A DNA stretch of 64,000 nt from Vitellaria paradoxa. Its lineage: Eukaryota > Streptophyta > Magnoliopsida > Ericales > Sapotaceae. A program made the translations under genes and the position numbers. Of this stretch, positions 1 to 11,773 are shown piece by piece; the first letter of the stretch is position 1, and every line of letters starts with the position of its first letter. The stretch lies in NCBI GenBank assembly GCA_019916065.1, contig CM034243.1:1116001-1180000 (forward strand), read 5' to 3'. Below the pieces are notes generated by a model, which did no database searches, was not told the DNA's origin, and worked only from the letters and a program-made list of their open reading frames with translations.

Positions 1-1696
1 GAACTATGAGATTGAACACTAGGATTTTCTAAATTCTTCTACCTACTGATTTCGTTTTAGAAATAGGAAAAGAAAAATAGGTTTTGGGTTTGAAAAGAGT
101 TGATTACGTAACTAACAACTAAATAAAAATAATTACAAAAATTAAATGAAACTAAAATTCAAGAAATTAAATTGCTTTTATTCTAACTAATAGAAAAGCA
201 AGATACACAATTAAACTAAACTAAAATAATGAAAGCAATAAAATTAGGCATTCAAGATAATTTACGATTCTTGATTCAACTTTCAATTCGGGGTAGTTTA
301 CTACTTCACAATGGAATGTGTTAAATACTACAATCTAAAGTTCACGTAAAAGGAACAATAGATTGGAAAGATGTCTTTGTTAGGGTTCTTAATTTCCCAA
401 TACTCGGTCTTATATTCTCGTTTAGAATTATAAAACTAAAAAGATTTTCTATGAAAACACTTGGGTTCAAATCTGATTTAGGGGTTTGTTCAAAAATATT
501 AAGAAAGTTTTAATCAAAAATCTTTACTAGTGATTACAGAGAATTTAGCCAAACACTTTTGTTTTCGAAAGCTTTTCAAACAAACGAAATCAAATTTGAG
601 TTTAAATCCTATTTTTAGTTCGTCCAAAAATATTAAACAAAATTTAATCCAAAACCTTTACCAGTGATTACAGAGAATGTAGTCAAAAGTTTTGTTTTTG
701 AAAGTTGTTGAAACAAACAAAACTAGATTTGAAAGTTGTAGACCCCTACGCATGGGTTTTCACAAACCATGCGAAGGGTCTACGCACATCCCATAGATCA
801 TACTAACTTACCCTTCCTTGATTCGTTGAATCAAGAATTAGGGTTTTACACTAACATAACTTTAAACGAAACAAAATCAACCAGCGAACACATATTTAAT
901 AATTTACTGAATAAAATTAAGAAACAATATTATTGAAATGAAAAACAAAAGCAAACGTACTCTGAAATCGAATCCGAAACGTAAGAATGAACAATCACTG
1001 CTGTACGAAGCCTGCGCAAACTCCAAAAAGTCTTCAAAACATTCTACGAACTTAAAAAATCTCTAAAAACTATTTAAAACTCTAAAAAAAATGAAAAACT
1101 AAACTAAGGTTGTTCCCCTGGTTCGGCCATACATCAGGGTTTTTAAAGGGGTAACAAGAAAACCCTAAAAGATAAGATTTAAAATCGCTTGCCCGGCACA
1201 CTGTGGTCCGGACCATTTGGGTGGGGGTCCGGACCACAAAACCTTGATTCCCCAAGTTCTGTTCCCTTTTGAAGGCGTGTCTTGCTTCTGATAGCTTTCT
1301 ATCTTTAACTTCCAACGAGATTTTGACCTCGAATATGATGGATTCAGGTTTCGACTAAAACACAAAAATTGTAGCCCTTTGAGTCTTCTTTCCAACCCAA
1401 AAGAATCAAGTCAATCCGAATTATGAGTGAAAAGATATGGTCAAAATAATGACATGGTGTTAAGTTGGAACTTCAGCTGCACACCACTTCAACCATCTTG
1501 AACTTCGGACCATTTTTTTCTCCTCGGCAGCCACTTTCATCGCTGTTAATCTCAATTATTTCGCCATTTTTCCTATAATTAAGAAAATAAACACTATAAG
1601 TAATAAAATAATGATAAAACTCTAAAGTTAATTACTTAAATGCATCAATAAGTATCAAAATGTGGAGTTTTTAATTACACTTTTCAAGTGTAATCA
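1..1696 (-). mobile_element. LTR-like retrotransposon segment, copy A (cut by window edge)
   Basis: On the minus strand this segment starts TGATTACACTTG at 1696 and runs off the left edge of the window. It aligns by eye with 10,013-11,772 (same orientation) and with 2,641-4,655 (opposite orientation). The best shared block is a run around a GGTTGGAAAGAAGACTC core (here near 1,385-1,400 on minus, at 2,990-3,010 on plus). The 5' terminus carries a 9-bp inverted repeat (1674-1682 with 1686-1694). An imperfect ~130-bp repeat, with one unit near 486 and the next near 617, lies inside. Related plant LTRs end soon after a CCTGTGG block; copy C has that block, and here it would fall just outside the window. 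On the right it abuts gypsy pol sequence directly. Whether it is a solo LTR or one end of a full element cannot be told from this window. Confidence 0.6.
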
Positions 1697-2640
1697 GATT
1701 CCCTGAGCATTTGGATCCCAGAAGCCAACCAAATTGAGGAAGGCGCTGAATGGGCTAAATTAATCAGAGACCACTTAGAGAATGAAGCATTGTCGAGCAA
1801 CAAGAATAAAGCAAGAAGGGTCCAATACCAATCAAGCAGATATCTTTAAGTAGACTGGATCCTTTACAAAAGAGGGCATAGCTCTCCATTATTAAGGTGT
1901 CCGAACGACTAAGAGGCCAATTATATCATGAGATAAGTTTATGAAGTAATCTCTGGAAACTACTTGGGGGCAAGGCTTTAGCTAAGAAGTTTTTGAGAGC
2001 TGGCTACTACAGGTCTACCATTGAGAAGGATGCTCAGAGTTTGTTAGGAAATGTGACAAGTGCCAAAGCTTTTCTAACATTCAAAAGTAGCCTATTTAGA
2101 AGCTAAAGCCAATCCAAAGTCCTTAGCCATTTGCTCAGTGGGAAACAGATATCATTAGGCTATTCCCGTTAGGAAGAAGACAAGGGAAATTTATAGTAAT
2201 AACAATTAATTATTTCACCAAGTGGGCAGAAACAAAGGCCTTATCGTCCATCACCGAGCAGAACATGAAGTTCCTGTAGCAAAATATAGTTTGCTGATTT
2301 GGTATCCTAGAGTGGTAATCACAGACTATGGCAAATAGTTTGAAGAGAACCAGTTCAACAAGCTATGTGAAGACTTGGGCATCAGCCATTATTACTTATC
2401 ATCTGAGCACCCTTAAGCTAATAGTCAAGTTGAAGTCACTAATCGATATTTCTTTAAGATCATTAAGATGAAACTAGACAAGGCAAAGAGCCTCTGGGTA
2501 AATGAATTTCCAAACATTTTATAGGCTTATAGAATGACTGAAAGGATGGCGACAAGTCAAACACCATTCTCTCTCACATACGGAGCTAAAGTTCTGATTT
2601 CGATTGAGATTAGACTTTCTAGCCTAAGAACATAGAATTT

Positions 2641-4655
2641 TGATTAGCATGCATTATTGTACAATTATATATATATTGAGCATGCTAATTATGAATTTAC
2701 AGTTATTATTGGCGATGTGTTAGTGTGATTATCTCATTTCTATGCATTCTTGGTGTGTGTATATTTCAGGTGATATAATATGGTGTTTTTGGTCCAAACA
2801 ACACCAAGGTTGCATGTGAGGAGGAGCCATCCCAAGGCATAAGATCGACTACCATGGGTGCCAAGGAGAAGGAAGTGGTTTGAAGTTCAAAATAGTTGAA
2901 GTGGTGTGCGGTTGAAGTTCCAGCTCAACACCCTCTCAGTTTTCCAGCCATAACTTTTTCGTCACAACTCGAAATGGTTCCATTCTTTTTGCGTTGGAAA
3001 GAAGACTCGAAGCCCTACAACTTTTCTGGTTTAGCCGAAGCCTGAATCTGTCATCTTCAATGTCAAAATCGCATCGGAAGTCAGGGACAGAAAGCTGTCA
3101 AAGAAGAACTGTTCACTGTATTTGCAGATGGGCGCCCCACCTAGACCCATGGGCGCCCCACCACAAGCATGGGCGCCCCATTCTTCATCAGATGGGCACC
3201 CACAGAGAGAGAGTTCTGACTGCTGTTTTTGGCTATCTCTTTGAGGACTTCATCAAACACTTGTACCATGGGCGCCCCACCTCAGCCATGGGCGCCCATG
3301 AGGACTCTTCCAGCACAAGTTTAGAATAAGTTTGAGCTATGTTTTTACCTTTATGCCCTTGTAATATACGTTGATATAAAAGGTTGAAAATCTGATGTAG
3401 GAGGGGTCGAAACCCTACGCACTTCTTCTCTTTCTCTTAGTTTAGTTTAGATTAGGGTTAGATGTTTTCATCTCGTGTTGGATTGACGGAAGCTTTATTT
3501 TTCATCTTCGCATTAAGATTAATTGGTAAGTTTAATTCGTTACTTCGTTTTAATTAAAAGTTTATTATTTTCTTTATCTTTGTTCTTTGTTTTCACTTCG
3601 TAGTACTTCGTAGTCATTGTTAGTGTTTGATTTGCTTTCGAAATTGCTTTAGCTTATTTCTATATCCTTCGTTTTCGTGTGTGAGTGCTTGATGAAGGTT
3701 ATTTTCTTTTCGAAAGGCTTTGTTAATGCTTTCGCAATGTTAGGCTAGGGTTTGTTCTTGGCTTCAAGCCATTGAAAGTGGTGAAGTAGTTGGTGAACTC
3801 AAATGTAAAAGAGTTTTATTTAATAAAATATATTTTGGACTTTTAATTGGAATTTCGTAGTAAACTAGGGTTCTCTTGAAACCTACTCACCCGTGTCACA
3901 ACCGTAGCTTGGTTACAAGTTTTCACTTGTGCACACCAAGTGCTCGGTTTAATGTCCCGGTGAGTTAGAATCTAATTTTCCAAGACCCAAATTAGGTTTT
4001 CTTACAAAATCAGTCACCCGTGTTAAAACCAAAGCTTGGTTACGATTGGCCACTCGTGCAAACCAAGTGGTTGGTTCAATGGCCCGGTGATTCGAACCTT
4101 ATTTTCATAAAACCAAAACATGAGGTTTTCTTAAGAAACCGATTCACCTGTGTTATAATTGAAGTCTAGTTATGAGTTGATACTCATGCACACTAGGTGT
4201 TCGATTCAATGTCCCGGTGAGTCTGAAACCAATTTCAAAAGCCTTCGCTTACTCTGAATTCCATAAATTAGTTTTTAATGAAATATCTTCCGACCTAGCA
4301 ATGCATGTGCGTTTGTTAGGTTGAGTTATAAATGCGTTTGAGTAAACCACTACCCACTACTGGATTTGGTTCAAAGCCAAGATCATTTTAGTTAGTTTAT
4401 TTTCAATATTTGCATTCTAGTTTAATATCACAATTTGCTTCGCTCCACCATTCTCAACCCAGCCATATTCAAATCACTTTGTAATTCAAAAATTAGTTTA
4501 GATTAGCTTAGGCTCACCTACTAATTAAGAGAACAAGTCTAGTGTCTTTTAACACAGCCCTCCCTGTGGAGATGACCTCGGTTCTCACCGAGTAAGACTA
4601 CGACCAGCCTCTTGCACTTGAGAGGTAGAACCCAAACACATTTTAGGGTCGGTCA
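2641..4655 (+). mobile_element. Solo LTR (copy B) nested in the gypsy integrase, TSD AATTT
   Basis: The segment begins TGATTAGCATGC and ends GGGTCGGTCA, so it has TG...CA termini. It is flanked on both sides by AATTT (2636-2640 and 4656-4660). Removing it with one AATTT copy makes the surrounding integrase frame continuous, so the borders are firm. Its 3' part contains CCCTGTGGAGATGACCTCGG (~4,563), a block typical of the ends of some plant Ty3/gypsy LTRs. It shares sequence with copies A and C on the other strand. No internal domain, primer-binding site or second LTR was seen, so a solo LTR of 2,015 bp is the simplest reading. The start has a 9-bp inverted repeat (2644-2652 with 2680-2688). 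Confidence 0.85.
3886..4225 (+). repeat. ~127-bp tandem repeat, 3 units, inside LTR copy B
   Basis: Three diverged units begin near 3,886, 4,013 and 4,141. Each has a CACC-GTGT start, an 'AGCTTGGTTAC' core, a CACTTGTGCACACCAAGTG-type inverted repeat and a 'TGTCCCGGTGA' end. The third unit is the most diverged. Function unknown. Confidence 0.75.
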
Positions 4656-5091
4656 AATTTTAACCTGGAGGAAAATGATGAAGTAATAAATGATTGAAGG
4701 AATAAGGTTATAAGCTACAATCAAAATGGCGTCTTATCAGCAGAGGATGCGACAATACCATAACTTTAAAGCTCGACCGAGGGAATTTAGGTGTGGGAAA
4801 TTGTCATTGAAAAAGGTGAATCAATCAATGAAGAACCCACAAGATATAAAACTTGGGCCAAACTGGGAAAGACCGTATAAAGTGCTGAGCTCTCCTCGAA
4901 AAGAAACTTTTAGACTCAAGGTACTCGGAGGTAAGCAGCTACTTACCCATAGCATGCTGAGCATCTATGAAAATATTACGTATGAGAAAAGTTATAATTG
5001 TAATTTTATTCCAATTATCAATGAAATTCTGCATATTGTCAAGCTTTTATGGTGAATGATTTTTACTGTGCAAGAATCATTCCTTAGGTCA

Positions 5092-5187
5092 AATGATTGA
5101 GCAGAGCAAAGATCCTGTTCGGCTTACGCGGCTAAGCAGTGCAAAAATAGCTCATGTAGCCATTGCCCAAAAATGGCAAAGAATCCC
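5092..5187 (+). repeat. Left part of a ~104-bp tandem repeat array downstream of gypsy pol
   Basis: One unit rich in GAGCAGAGCAAAGATCCT and GCTAAGCAGTGCAAA-type words matches the units at 7,296-7,622. The array is split by the LTR at 5,188-7,295. A repeat array between pol and the 3' LTR is a known habit of Tat-lineage gypsy elements. Confidence 0.75.
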
Positions 5188-6917
5188 TGTCACGCCTTGA
5201 AATTCTGAGATCCTGGGGAGTGAGTTTAAATTGAAAAATTAATACATCTAGTCCATTACAGTCTTACTGTGTACTTTTCAAAACCATTGTCTTTCCTCTA
5301 ACTACTGTAGATAATTGGTAATTATCATTTTATTAATAAAATACACACTTAGATTTAAGTTAAAACCAGATAATATAAGTTCCTTTTATTTCTACAATGG
5401 CATACATGCTTGAAAAGTTGTTACATCTAAATCGTAGAAGCTGCCCAACAGCACCGTAAGCCTTCCAACAGTCATACCGACCCTTCTAGGATTCAAGCTC
5501 TGCACCTGCAATGCAATCTGTAGGGACGTGAGCACTAAACCACTTGTGCTCACGATGTATAGAAATATACTTTTTTGTAATGCTTTTTGAGAGTCATATA
5601 AAGACAAAGATCATCAAATACATCGACACATAGCAAAATAGGACAATATTAATTCACAACTTTCATTTCTCTTATCAACCTTTCTTTATTCATTATTTTA
5701 TTTTCCCAAGGTAGGGAAGGATACTCTGCAAGACTGTCCCACAATCACAGTGGTAGTCCAAAACTATCGCCAGTTCGTATAAATATACCGGTCGCGAAGC
5801 ACCCCTGCGTCATCGTTTATGGATCCAGGTCCAAGGGCCACGATGAGCCTTTACCACATCCGTCGTCGTTTTAGATTATTAGTCCATGGGCACGATTTAC
5901 CCGATCCTACGCAAGTTTAAGGTCTTTCAACCCAAGGGTATCTCTTGACCATCTCTTTTTTTATATAGTACACTCACTTTCCCCACAAAATCAATATTTT
6001 CTTAGGTTTTCCCTTTACGTTGTTAAATCTTAGCAACAATATCCACAAGTGTGTATCAATTTTCACAATTTCATGTTTCCATTCCACCATTTGTTCCACA
6101 ATAAACACATGTTCACCATATTTCAAAGTATCATACATGCCTCAACATTGAATAGAAAATTCCATCAATTTAATCACAACCTCAGCACCATTGAGAATCC
6201 GATTATCAAGCTCATATTAATTTAATAATAATGTAAACTGAAATCCACAATTATATATGTATCAAAATAAACATTACAAAAAATATAAATAATACATTAA
6301 TTTCCCTACCTCGTTCCTTCGTTGAAAAAAAAGTAGAAATTGTCGTACACACACACCGAATCTCCTTTTCAAAATTGGGCAGCGCAGGCACATGAGAAAC
6401 AAATTTAATTAGAAGACTTAAAATTTTATTTGGGTTGGACACTGATCTCTCTTTCTCTCATCTCTTCTCTTTTTTTTTTCTCTTTCTTTATTTCATTTAT
6501 TTTTCTCTCTCTCTTATCTTTCTTCCCCTTTTTTTTCTCTCCTTCCCAGTTTGTGCTTCCCGGTTCCTCCCATACACACACACACACACATATATATATA
6601 TGTGTGTTCTCAAGCTATGCGACGGATTCCAAAGAGCCCACTTGTCCCCCTCCATCATTACCAAATTAAATAGGGGGATGACTCATCAGCCTTAGGTGCT
6701 ACCAACACCCAAAATTGTGCCACATGTCCACTAGCTCCCATCATTACATCCTTAATAGGGGGTTAGGTGGCATCAAACCGATGGACAGGCATACTCTCCT
6801 TGCCACATGTCCTCTAACCCTAATCATTATATTCTTAATAGGGGGTTTAGGTGGCATCAAACCAACGGGAAACGTGGCTCAAATGGCCACATGTCCTTAT
6901 ACCTCTACACACACACG

Positions 6918-6948
<31 letters not shown>

Positions 6949-7295
6949 CATACTTGGTGGCCAAGTAACACAAAAGCAAATGAAGCTTCCAAGAAGCTTC
7001 AACAATTTGTTTTTTTCTTTTCTTCTTCTTCTTAAGCTTCCAAGTGTCCCCCCCACCATCATTACCCTCCTCCACCTATACACTATGCGCCTCGATCCAT
7101 TCTGTCCATGTGTCACCTTTATACTTTTTCCACTATTTTATTTAAATTAGAATTTAACTAATTATAAAAGTATTGTATTGTTTCAATTAAAGTTAAAAGG
7201 AAATCTAAAATAATATCAAACTAATGCAATTAAATTTTTTTTTTATAAGTTAGAGTAATGTGTATATTAAAATTTAAAATTTTGGGGTTATCACA
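5188..7295. mobile_element. Solo LTR candidate, TG...CA, TSD ATCCC
   Basis: The segment begins TGTCACGCC and ends GGGGTTATCACA. ATCCC flanks it on both sides (5183-5187 and 7296-7300), and the tandem array on its left resumes on its right, so this is an insertion of 2,108 bp. No coding domain was seen and the 5' end sequence does not recur inside, so it looks like a solo LTR. The termini resemble those of Del/Tekay-type chromovirus LTRs (recalled, not searched). Inside are pyrimidine-rich stretches (6,450-6,560), TA microsatellites (6,590-6,602 and 6,922-6,948) and a ~125-bp imperfect duplication around 'GCCACATGTCC...TAGGGGGTTAGGTGGCATCAAACC' (6,718-6,860). Small ORFs over 6,430-7,150 are low-complexity readings, not genes. 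Confidence 0.82.
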
Positions 7296-7622
7296 ATCCC
7301 TGCTCGGTTCCATCAAGCAGAGTGAAGATCCTACTCAAATTACGTGGCTGAGCAGTGCAAAGATGGCTTAGGTGGTTAATGCCAAAAAAAGGGCAAGGAA
7401 TCCCTACTCAGTTCATATTACTGAGTAGAGCGAAGATCTCACTTGGTTCACGTGGCCGAGTAGAGCAAAGATGACTCACAAGACCATTGCCTAAAATGGC
7501 AAGGATATTTCTGCTAAGTTCATCTAACCGAGCTAATTGGAGATCCTACTCGACTCACGTGACTGAGCAAAGTAAAGATGGTTCAAGTGGTTGATACCAA
7601 ACAAAAGAATTTTGCTCGATAA
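7296..7622 (+). repeat. ~104-bp tandem repeat array, right part (3 units)
   Basis: Units start near 7,296, 7,399 and 7,503 with AATCCCTGCTCGG-like words. Each contains 'AGCAGAGCGAAGATC...CACGTGGCCGAGCAGAGCAAAGATG'-like halves. It is continuous with the unit at 5,092-5,187 once the LTR between them is removed. No open reading frame. Confidence 0.8.
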
Positions 7623-7859
7623 CCAAGAAAATAAAAAAAAATTAAGCTCATAAACAAGAAAAAGGTAATGTAACACATGGAAAAGAATAGATTATAAATT
7701 CAATTCCAACAAAAACAAAGTTTTAATCTAAACATAAGTAAAATATTACATCGTACAGCATCAATGTTCTGAAAATATAAAAACAAGAGAAAACAGAAGA
7801 CATTTCATAATTTGATAAAGGGTTAGAAAGGCAGGATTAATGGGAAAAGGGCTGAAGCA

Positions 7860-9918
7860 GTCATTTTGTTAGTTTGCTCCTTATAGATTTATTCCACTTT
7901 AGCTTGTTCTTGGTTCTTCTGCTCGCCAATTTTGTTCACCATCTCAGCCTCTTGATCATTATTGCCCTCTTTAATTTGGTTGGGATCATGTTCTTGACTC
8001 CCATCCTATCCTTCAGTAATTATGGCGTTACCGAGTTTCATCCCATAAACATTAAGGTCAGGAAAGAAGGAAGAGAACTTCTCTTTGGCATGGTTGAATC
8101 CCTGTATGAAGATAAGGAGGAGCAGGTCTTGGTACTCGTCAGTGGTTTTGAACTTAGCCACTGCTCTTTCCTCAACACTTCGAAGTTTTTTGGAAAGCTC
8201 AGTGTTCTTTTTCTCAGCAATTTCCCTTAATGCCTTTCAGCTACGAGCTCTTTCATATGCCAGCTCGTTTGACTTCTAAAGATCTATTTTTTTTCAAAGT
8301 CTTGTACTCGTGTTGAATCACCATTCTTTCTCTGCCTGGGCGATTACCGTATCATCTTTAGCAATTTCAAGATCTATGAGGGTTTCTTTCCTCCTTGTCC
8401 TCTTATTAGCGAAAGCTTTTTCAGTATTGGCCAATCGCGTATATATAGCAAAGGATCTGACCATTGTCTGAACAACATAGCAAGATTAGGTCTAGCTTTA
8501 AAGAAAAAGAGAAAAAAAAAACAAGATAAATGATTGAATAAAGAATGAGTTGGGAGTATACCCTAAAGATGTCATAATTCATATCATACACCACGCTGGT
8601 GCTGGGATACCCTCTCAACGACTCCACGTCAACATCTGTAACTGTTGAGAGTAATTTTTGCCAAGCTACTTCACAGCTCGATGGGAAGAATTGGCGGGAG
8701 AATGCCCCAACTTGAGAGCCTAACTCTGAAGTCGTTCCTCTCAGGGGGGAAAGAAGGTATAAAAATGACCTCCTTTGATGAGAAGGGTCAAGAATGTTCT
8801 TTTGTTGGCTAAAAGATGAGGGCGAAGATTTTGCAGTCTTAGCCTTTTTTGAAGTGGGCTTCCTTGAAGCACTCTGGCGAGTAGATTTTTCTTACCCACT
8901 TTATCTGGGTAACTAATGTCAAACATCTCTGTATCTTGCCTACTCAATCTATTCCTGTGATTGCTCGGTCAGATTCTCTTGAGATCATTCGAGTTGATCC
9001 TTTCTTTGTTCGGCCTCTTTAGGAATTGTGTTATCTGTTACAACCAAAAAAAAGTGAGAAGAATTGAAGTATAAGATTTCATAAATTATAACTCATGAAT
9101 TCACCTAGCTCACGTTCAGCCGCCAGGGCCTCTTGTGTATGGTCGAGATCGAGCAGGTAGAAGGCCAATTTATCTACTGTTATAAAAATTTAGCTTCCTA
9201 AACTATATGTTTCTTCGTGAGGTGAAGGAGATCTTTTTGCTCTGAGGTCAGGGCAAGTGGTTTTCGAGTTGGTCAAAGTTAAAAGAGGGATCAGAACCCT
9301 AAGACCTAAAGAAATCTAAAAGAACTCAAATGAAAAATCTAGCCATACCTTCAATGTTGGTTGCCTCCAGACCCAAAAGACCCAAATCATCTTCTCCTTA
9401 TCTATTTCCCAAGGTTGGAATTCCCAGCTACTTCCGTGGATGAAGAAGTACTTATCTTTCTAACTTTTGTGAGAAGTAGGCATGTGGGTGACAAAATTGA
9501 ACTCGAGCTTCATTGCCGAGAAGTACCACTATCCTGAGCCCTTCTCAGTAACCTTATAGGAGTGCAGGAACTCAGTCACCGATATATTGTGTCCTCTGGT
9601 GACTCCCTAAAACACTATACTCTCGATGAGTATCTTTTAACTGTTCGACGCAATCTGGCTAGGAGACAAATTGAGGTGAGATAGCACCTCCCAAATGAAT
9701 TGCGACAAAGGGAACTGAAGGTCGCCTATTAGAATAGCCTCGTACACTACAATCTCACCCTCCCTTGGCGAACAAGTAGAGTCATTATTCCCTGGGACTA
9801 GGTAAGTAAAGTCTAGCGGAATTTTGAAATCAGAAATCATATCCGAAATTCTTTCGACGATGATGGTGGATCTGAAGCCTTCAGCCTCAAATACGGCATC
9901 ATCGTCACCAATAGTAAT
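7860..9918 (-). pseudogene. Decayed gag-like / 'putative gypsy-type transposase' ORF, antisense to pol
   Basis: Read on minus from 9,918 down, the first ~95 residues are open. They contain a block ending DLQFPLSQFIWEVLSHLNL and SPSQIASNS, which matches the N-terminal part of plant proteins annotated as 'transposase (putative), gypsy type'. Near 9,500-9,400 a second hallmark follows (MPTSHKS, KDKYFFIHGSSWEF). From ~8,320 to 7,880 comes a charged, coiled-coil-like C-terminus (AEKKNTELSKKLRSVEE, then DEYQDLLL and FIQGFNHAKE). The intervening frame has many stops and shifts, so it is a relic. It faces the gypsy pol with its 3' end next to the tandem repeats. An extra antisense ORF in that place is known from some Tat-lineage elements such as Grande, and I infer the same here. 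The alternative is a separate, oppositely inserted element. Confidence 0.65.
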
Positions 9919-10685
9919 TGATCGTCTCACAAATGTGCAGTTGAATAAACTCCTAAGTATAAGGGTATGCAGTGTTGTTCTACCTAATGAGTCTAGAATC
10001 ATATCCACAGGGAACATTGAGATTAAACACTAGAGTTTTCTATGTTCTTCTATCTACTGTTCTCTTTTTTAAAAATAGGAAAAGAAAATTAGTTTCAGGT
10101 TTAAAAAAAATTGTTAATTCACTAACTACTAAATAAATAAATTAAATTGCAATTATTAAATTAGACTAAAATGAAAGCAATAAAACTTGGTATTCAAGAT
10201 AATTAAAGATATTGATCCAACCTGCAACTTTGGGTGTACACATTATTCTCATATTGATGTGATTTTTATCTTAATTCATAGCTTATGTTTAGGAAAAGTA
10301 AATCGAAAATATTTCATCATTAAAACTAATAATTCAAAGCATAGTTTTAAAATCACATTTAGAACAAGTTAAATCGGAATGACATCATTTTGAAAATATT
10401 TTTTGGCCCAGATATCTCTTCTTTGATTTTAAAGTATTAGAAAAATTATAATCAAGTAATGTCATTAAGGATTTTAACAAAATATGATCGAGATTACAAT
10501 TTTTCGAATGTTTTGAGGAAAAAAAAAAGAAGAAGAAAAAAACTAGATAACAAGTCTAGATTATTTCCCATATTTTCAAAGTGTTAAAAAAATTCTAATC
10601 ATATGTAGTTATTAGTGATTTCAAGGAAATATAATCAACCACATAAGTTTTCAAAGGTTCTAAAAATATTAAAAGACATATCTAG

Positions 10686-10721
<36 letters not shown>

Positions 10722-11772
10722 AAGAATCCTAATATGCAAGTTCTACATTGCATGCTTGGATTCATTCATATACAACACTCAAACAAGGATCCATCCATCA
10801 TTGATGGGTTGAATCAAGTGTAGATCTATACTAGCATGCTAAAAACATAAACAAAACAGAAAATAAAAGAGAGAGATAAGAAAGGAAACTTCATAAATGA
10901 AAACATCGCAACTTATATTGAAAAACTGCTGTGTAATCAAAGTTTTTATCCAAACTTGAATGAAAACTATCTATGATCGCTCTTTAAACTAAACTATTTT
11001 AATGAGAAACTAAATCTAAAAATTACAGCGAAAAGCCTACAATTGCCATCACAAAATATGTATTTATAATCACGAAACGAAACTCTAAACCTAGTTTTAT
11101 CGTGCATTAATAGGTGCTGCTGTCTGGACAGCCCAACAAGGTGTTCGAACAGCGCATTCAATCTTCAATTCCCCCACAAAATTTTATCCCTTCAAGTCTT
11201 CTTCCCAACCCAAAAAGAATCGTATTAATCAAAATTCTGAGTGAAAAGTTATGGCCAAAATACTGACATGGTGTCGTGCTAAATCATCCAAAAAATTCTA
11301 AATTGTGCAATTTTACAAGCTAATTTTGGGGTAGATGGAGACCTCTTTTGGACTTAGGCTCTCATAAAATTATAACTAAGAATGTGTACTTAAGTTTGGG
11401 CTATTAAATCACCTCAATTGGAGCCCGAAAACTCAAGATATGTCCCAAATCTAACAGTGATTAAGATTTGTCCAGCTTTCCAGCCCTCAATTTTATGCAA
11501 TCTTTTAAGGCCCAAACGAACTCGAATTTTGTCGCATAATAATTTTTTGAAAAGCTTAAGATGTCCACTACAACTTTGTTGAAGACTACTTTTAATTTTT
11601 GAAACTTCTTCACGTCAAAAATGCATCTATCCCGTTTCAACAAGTTATTTTAGTGTATTTTTTTACTGAAACCTGCATAAATGAACAAACTAACATAAAT
11701 AAACAAAATTAAACTAAAATAAACATATTAAAACACAAATTACTAATATTGGCATAGAAATCAAGATTTATA
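9919..11772 (-). mobile_element. LTR-like segment, copy C, inserted in the antisense ORF
   Basis: The part at 10,013-10,230 aligns closely with 1-300 (same words, e.g. ATGAAAGCAATAAAA). 11,190-11,290 holds the GTTGGGAAGAAGACTTG core also seen in copies A and B. The CCTGTGG block (minus strand, ~9,997-10,003) marks the LTR 3' part. The left border is set where the gag-like reading resumes (9,918). The right border is near the end of the SDRERTSS-containing piece. A 5-bp TAATT occurs at both borders, but the ends do not show clean TG...CA, so the target duplication is not proven. A homopolymer of ~35 A (10,686-10,720) lies inside. Confidence 0.6.
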
Positions 11773-11773
11773 A

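Larger units (their letters stand above)
1697..5055 (+). pseudogene. Ty3/gypsy pol relic (RNase H-integrase part), split by a nested LTR
   Basis: Translated with stops ignored, 1,697-2,640 follows the end of a plant gypsy polyprotein. It has the stretch before integrase, a zinc-binding region ending in CDKCQ (~2,060), the integrase core with WETD (~2,145) and ITDYGK (~2,320) carrying the first two acidic residues, and HP-x-ANSQVE (~2,410) carrying the glutamate. Several in-frame stops interrupt it. The frame stops at 2,640, where an LTR is inserted, and resumes after 4,660. It then continues into an open stretch (4,726-5,055) with AYQQR-like and LGPNWERPYKV motifs, the C-terminal GPY/F-type module of gypsy integrases. 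Gag, protease and reverse transcriptase are absent; they would lie left of copy A. It is non-functional because of stops and the insertion. Confidence 0.88.

Noticed and set aside
1..4655. Copies A and B as the two LTRs of one element
   Set aside because: They are in opposite orientation and B has its own AATTT target duplication.
6430..7150. Several overlapping ORFs of 79-106 aa on both strands
   Set aside because: They read through CT, CA and TA microsatellites inside an LTR and are low-complexity.
5092..7622. Regularly spaced repeats resembling a CRISPR array
   Set aside because: Units are ~104 bp, contiguous without spacers, diverged, and lie in a plant retrotransposon.
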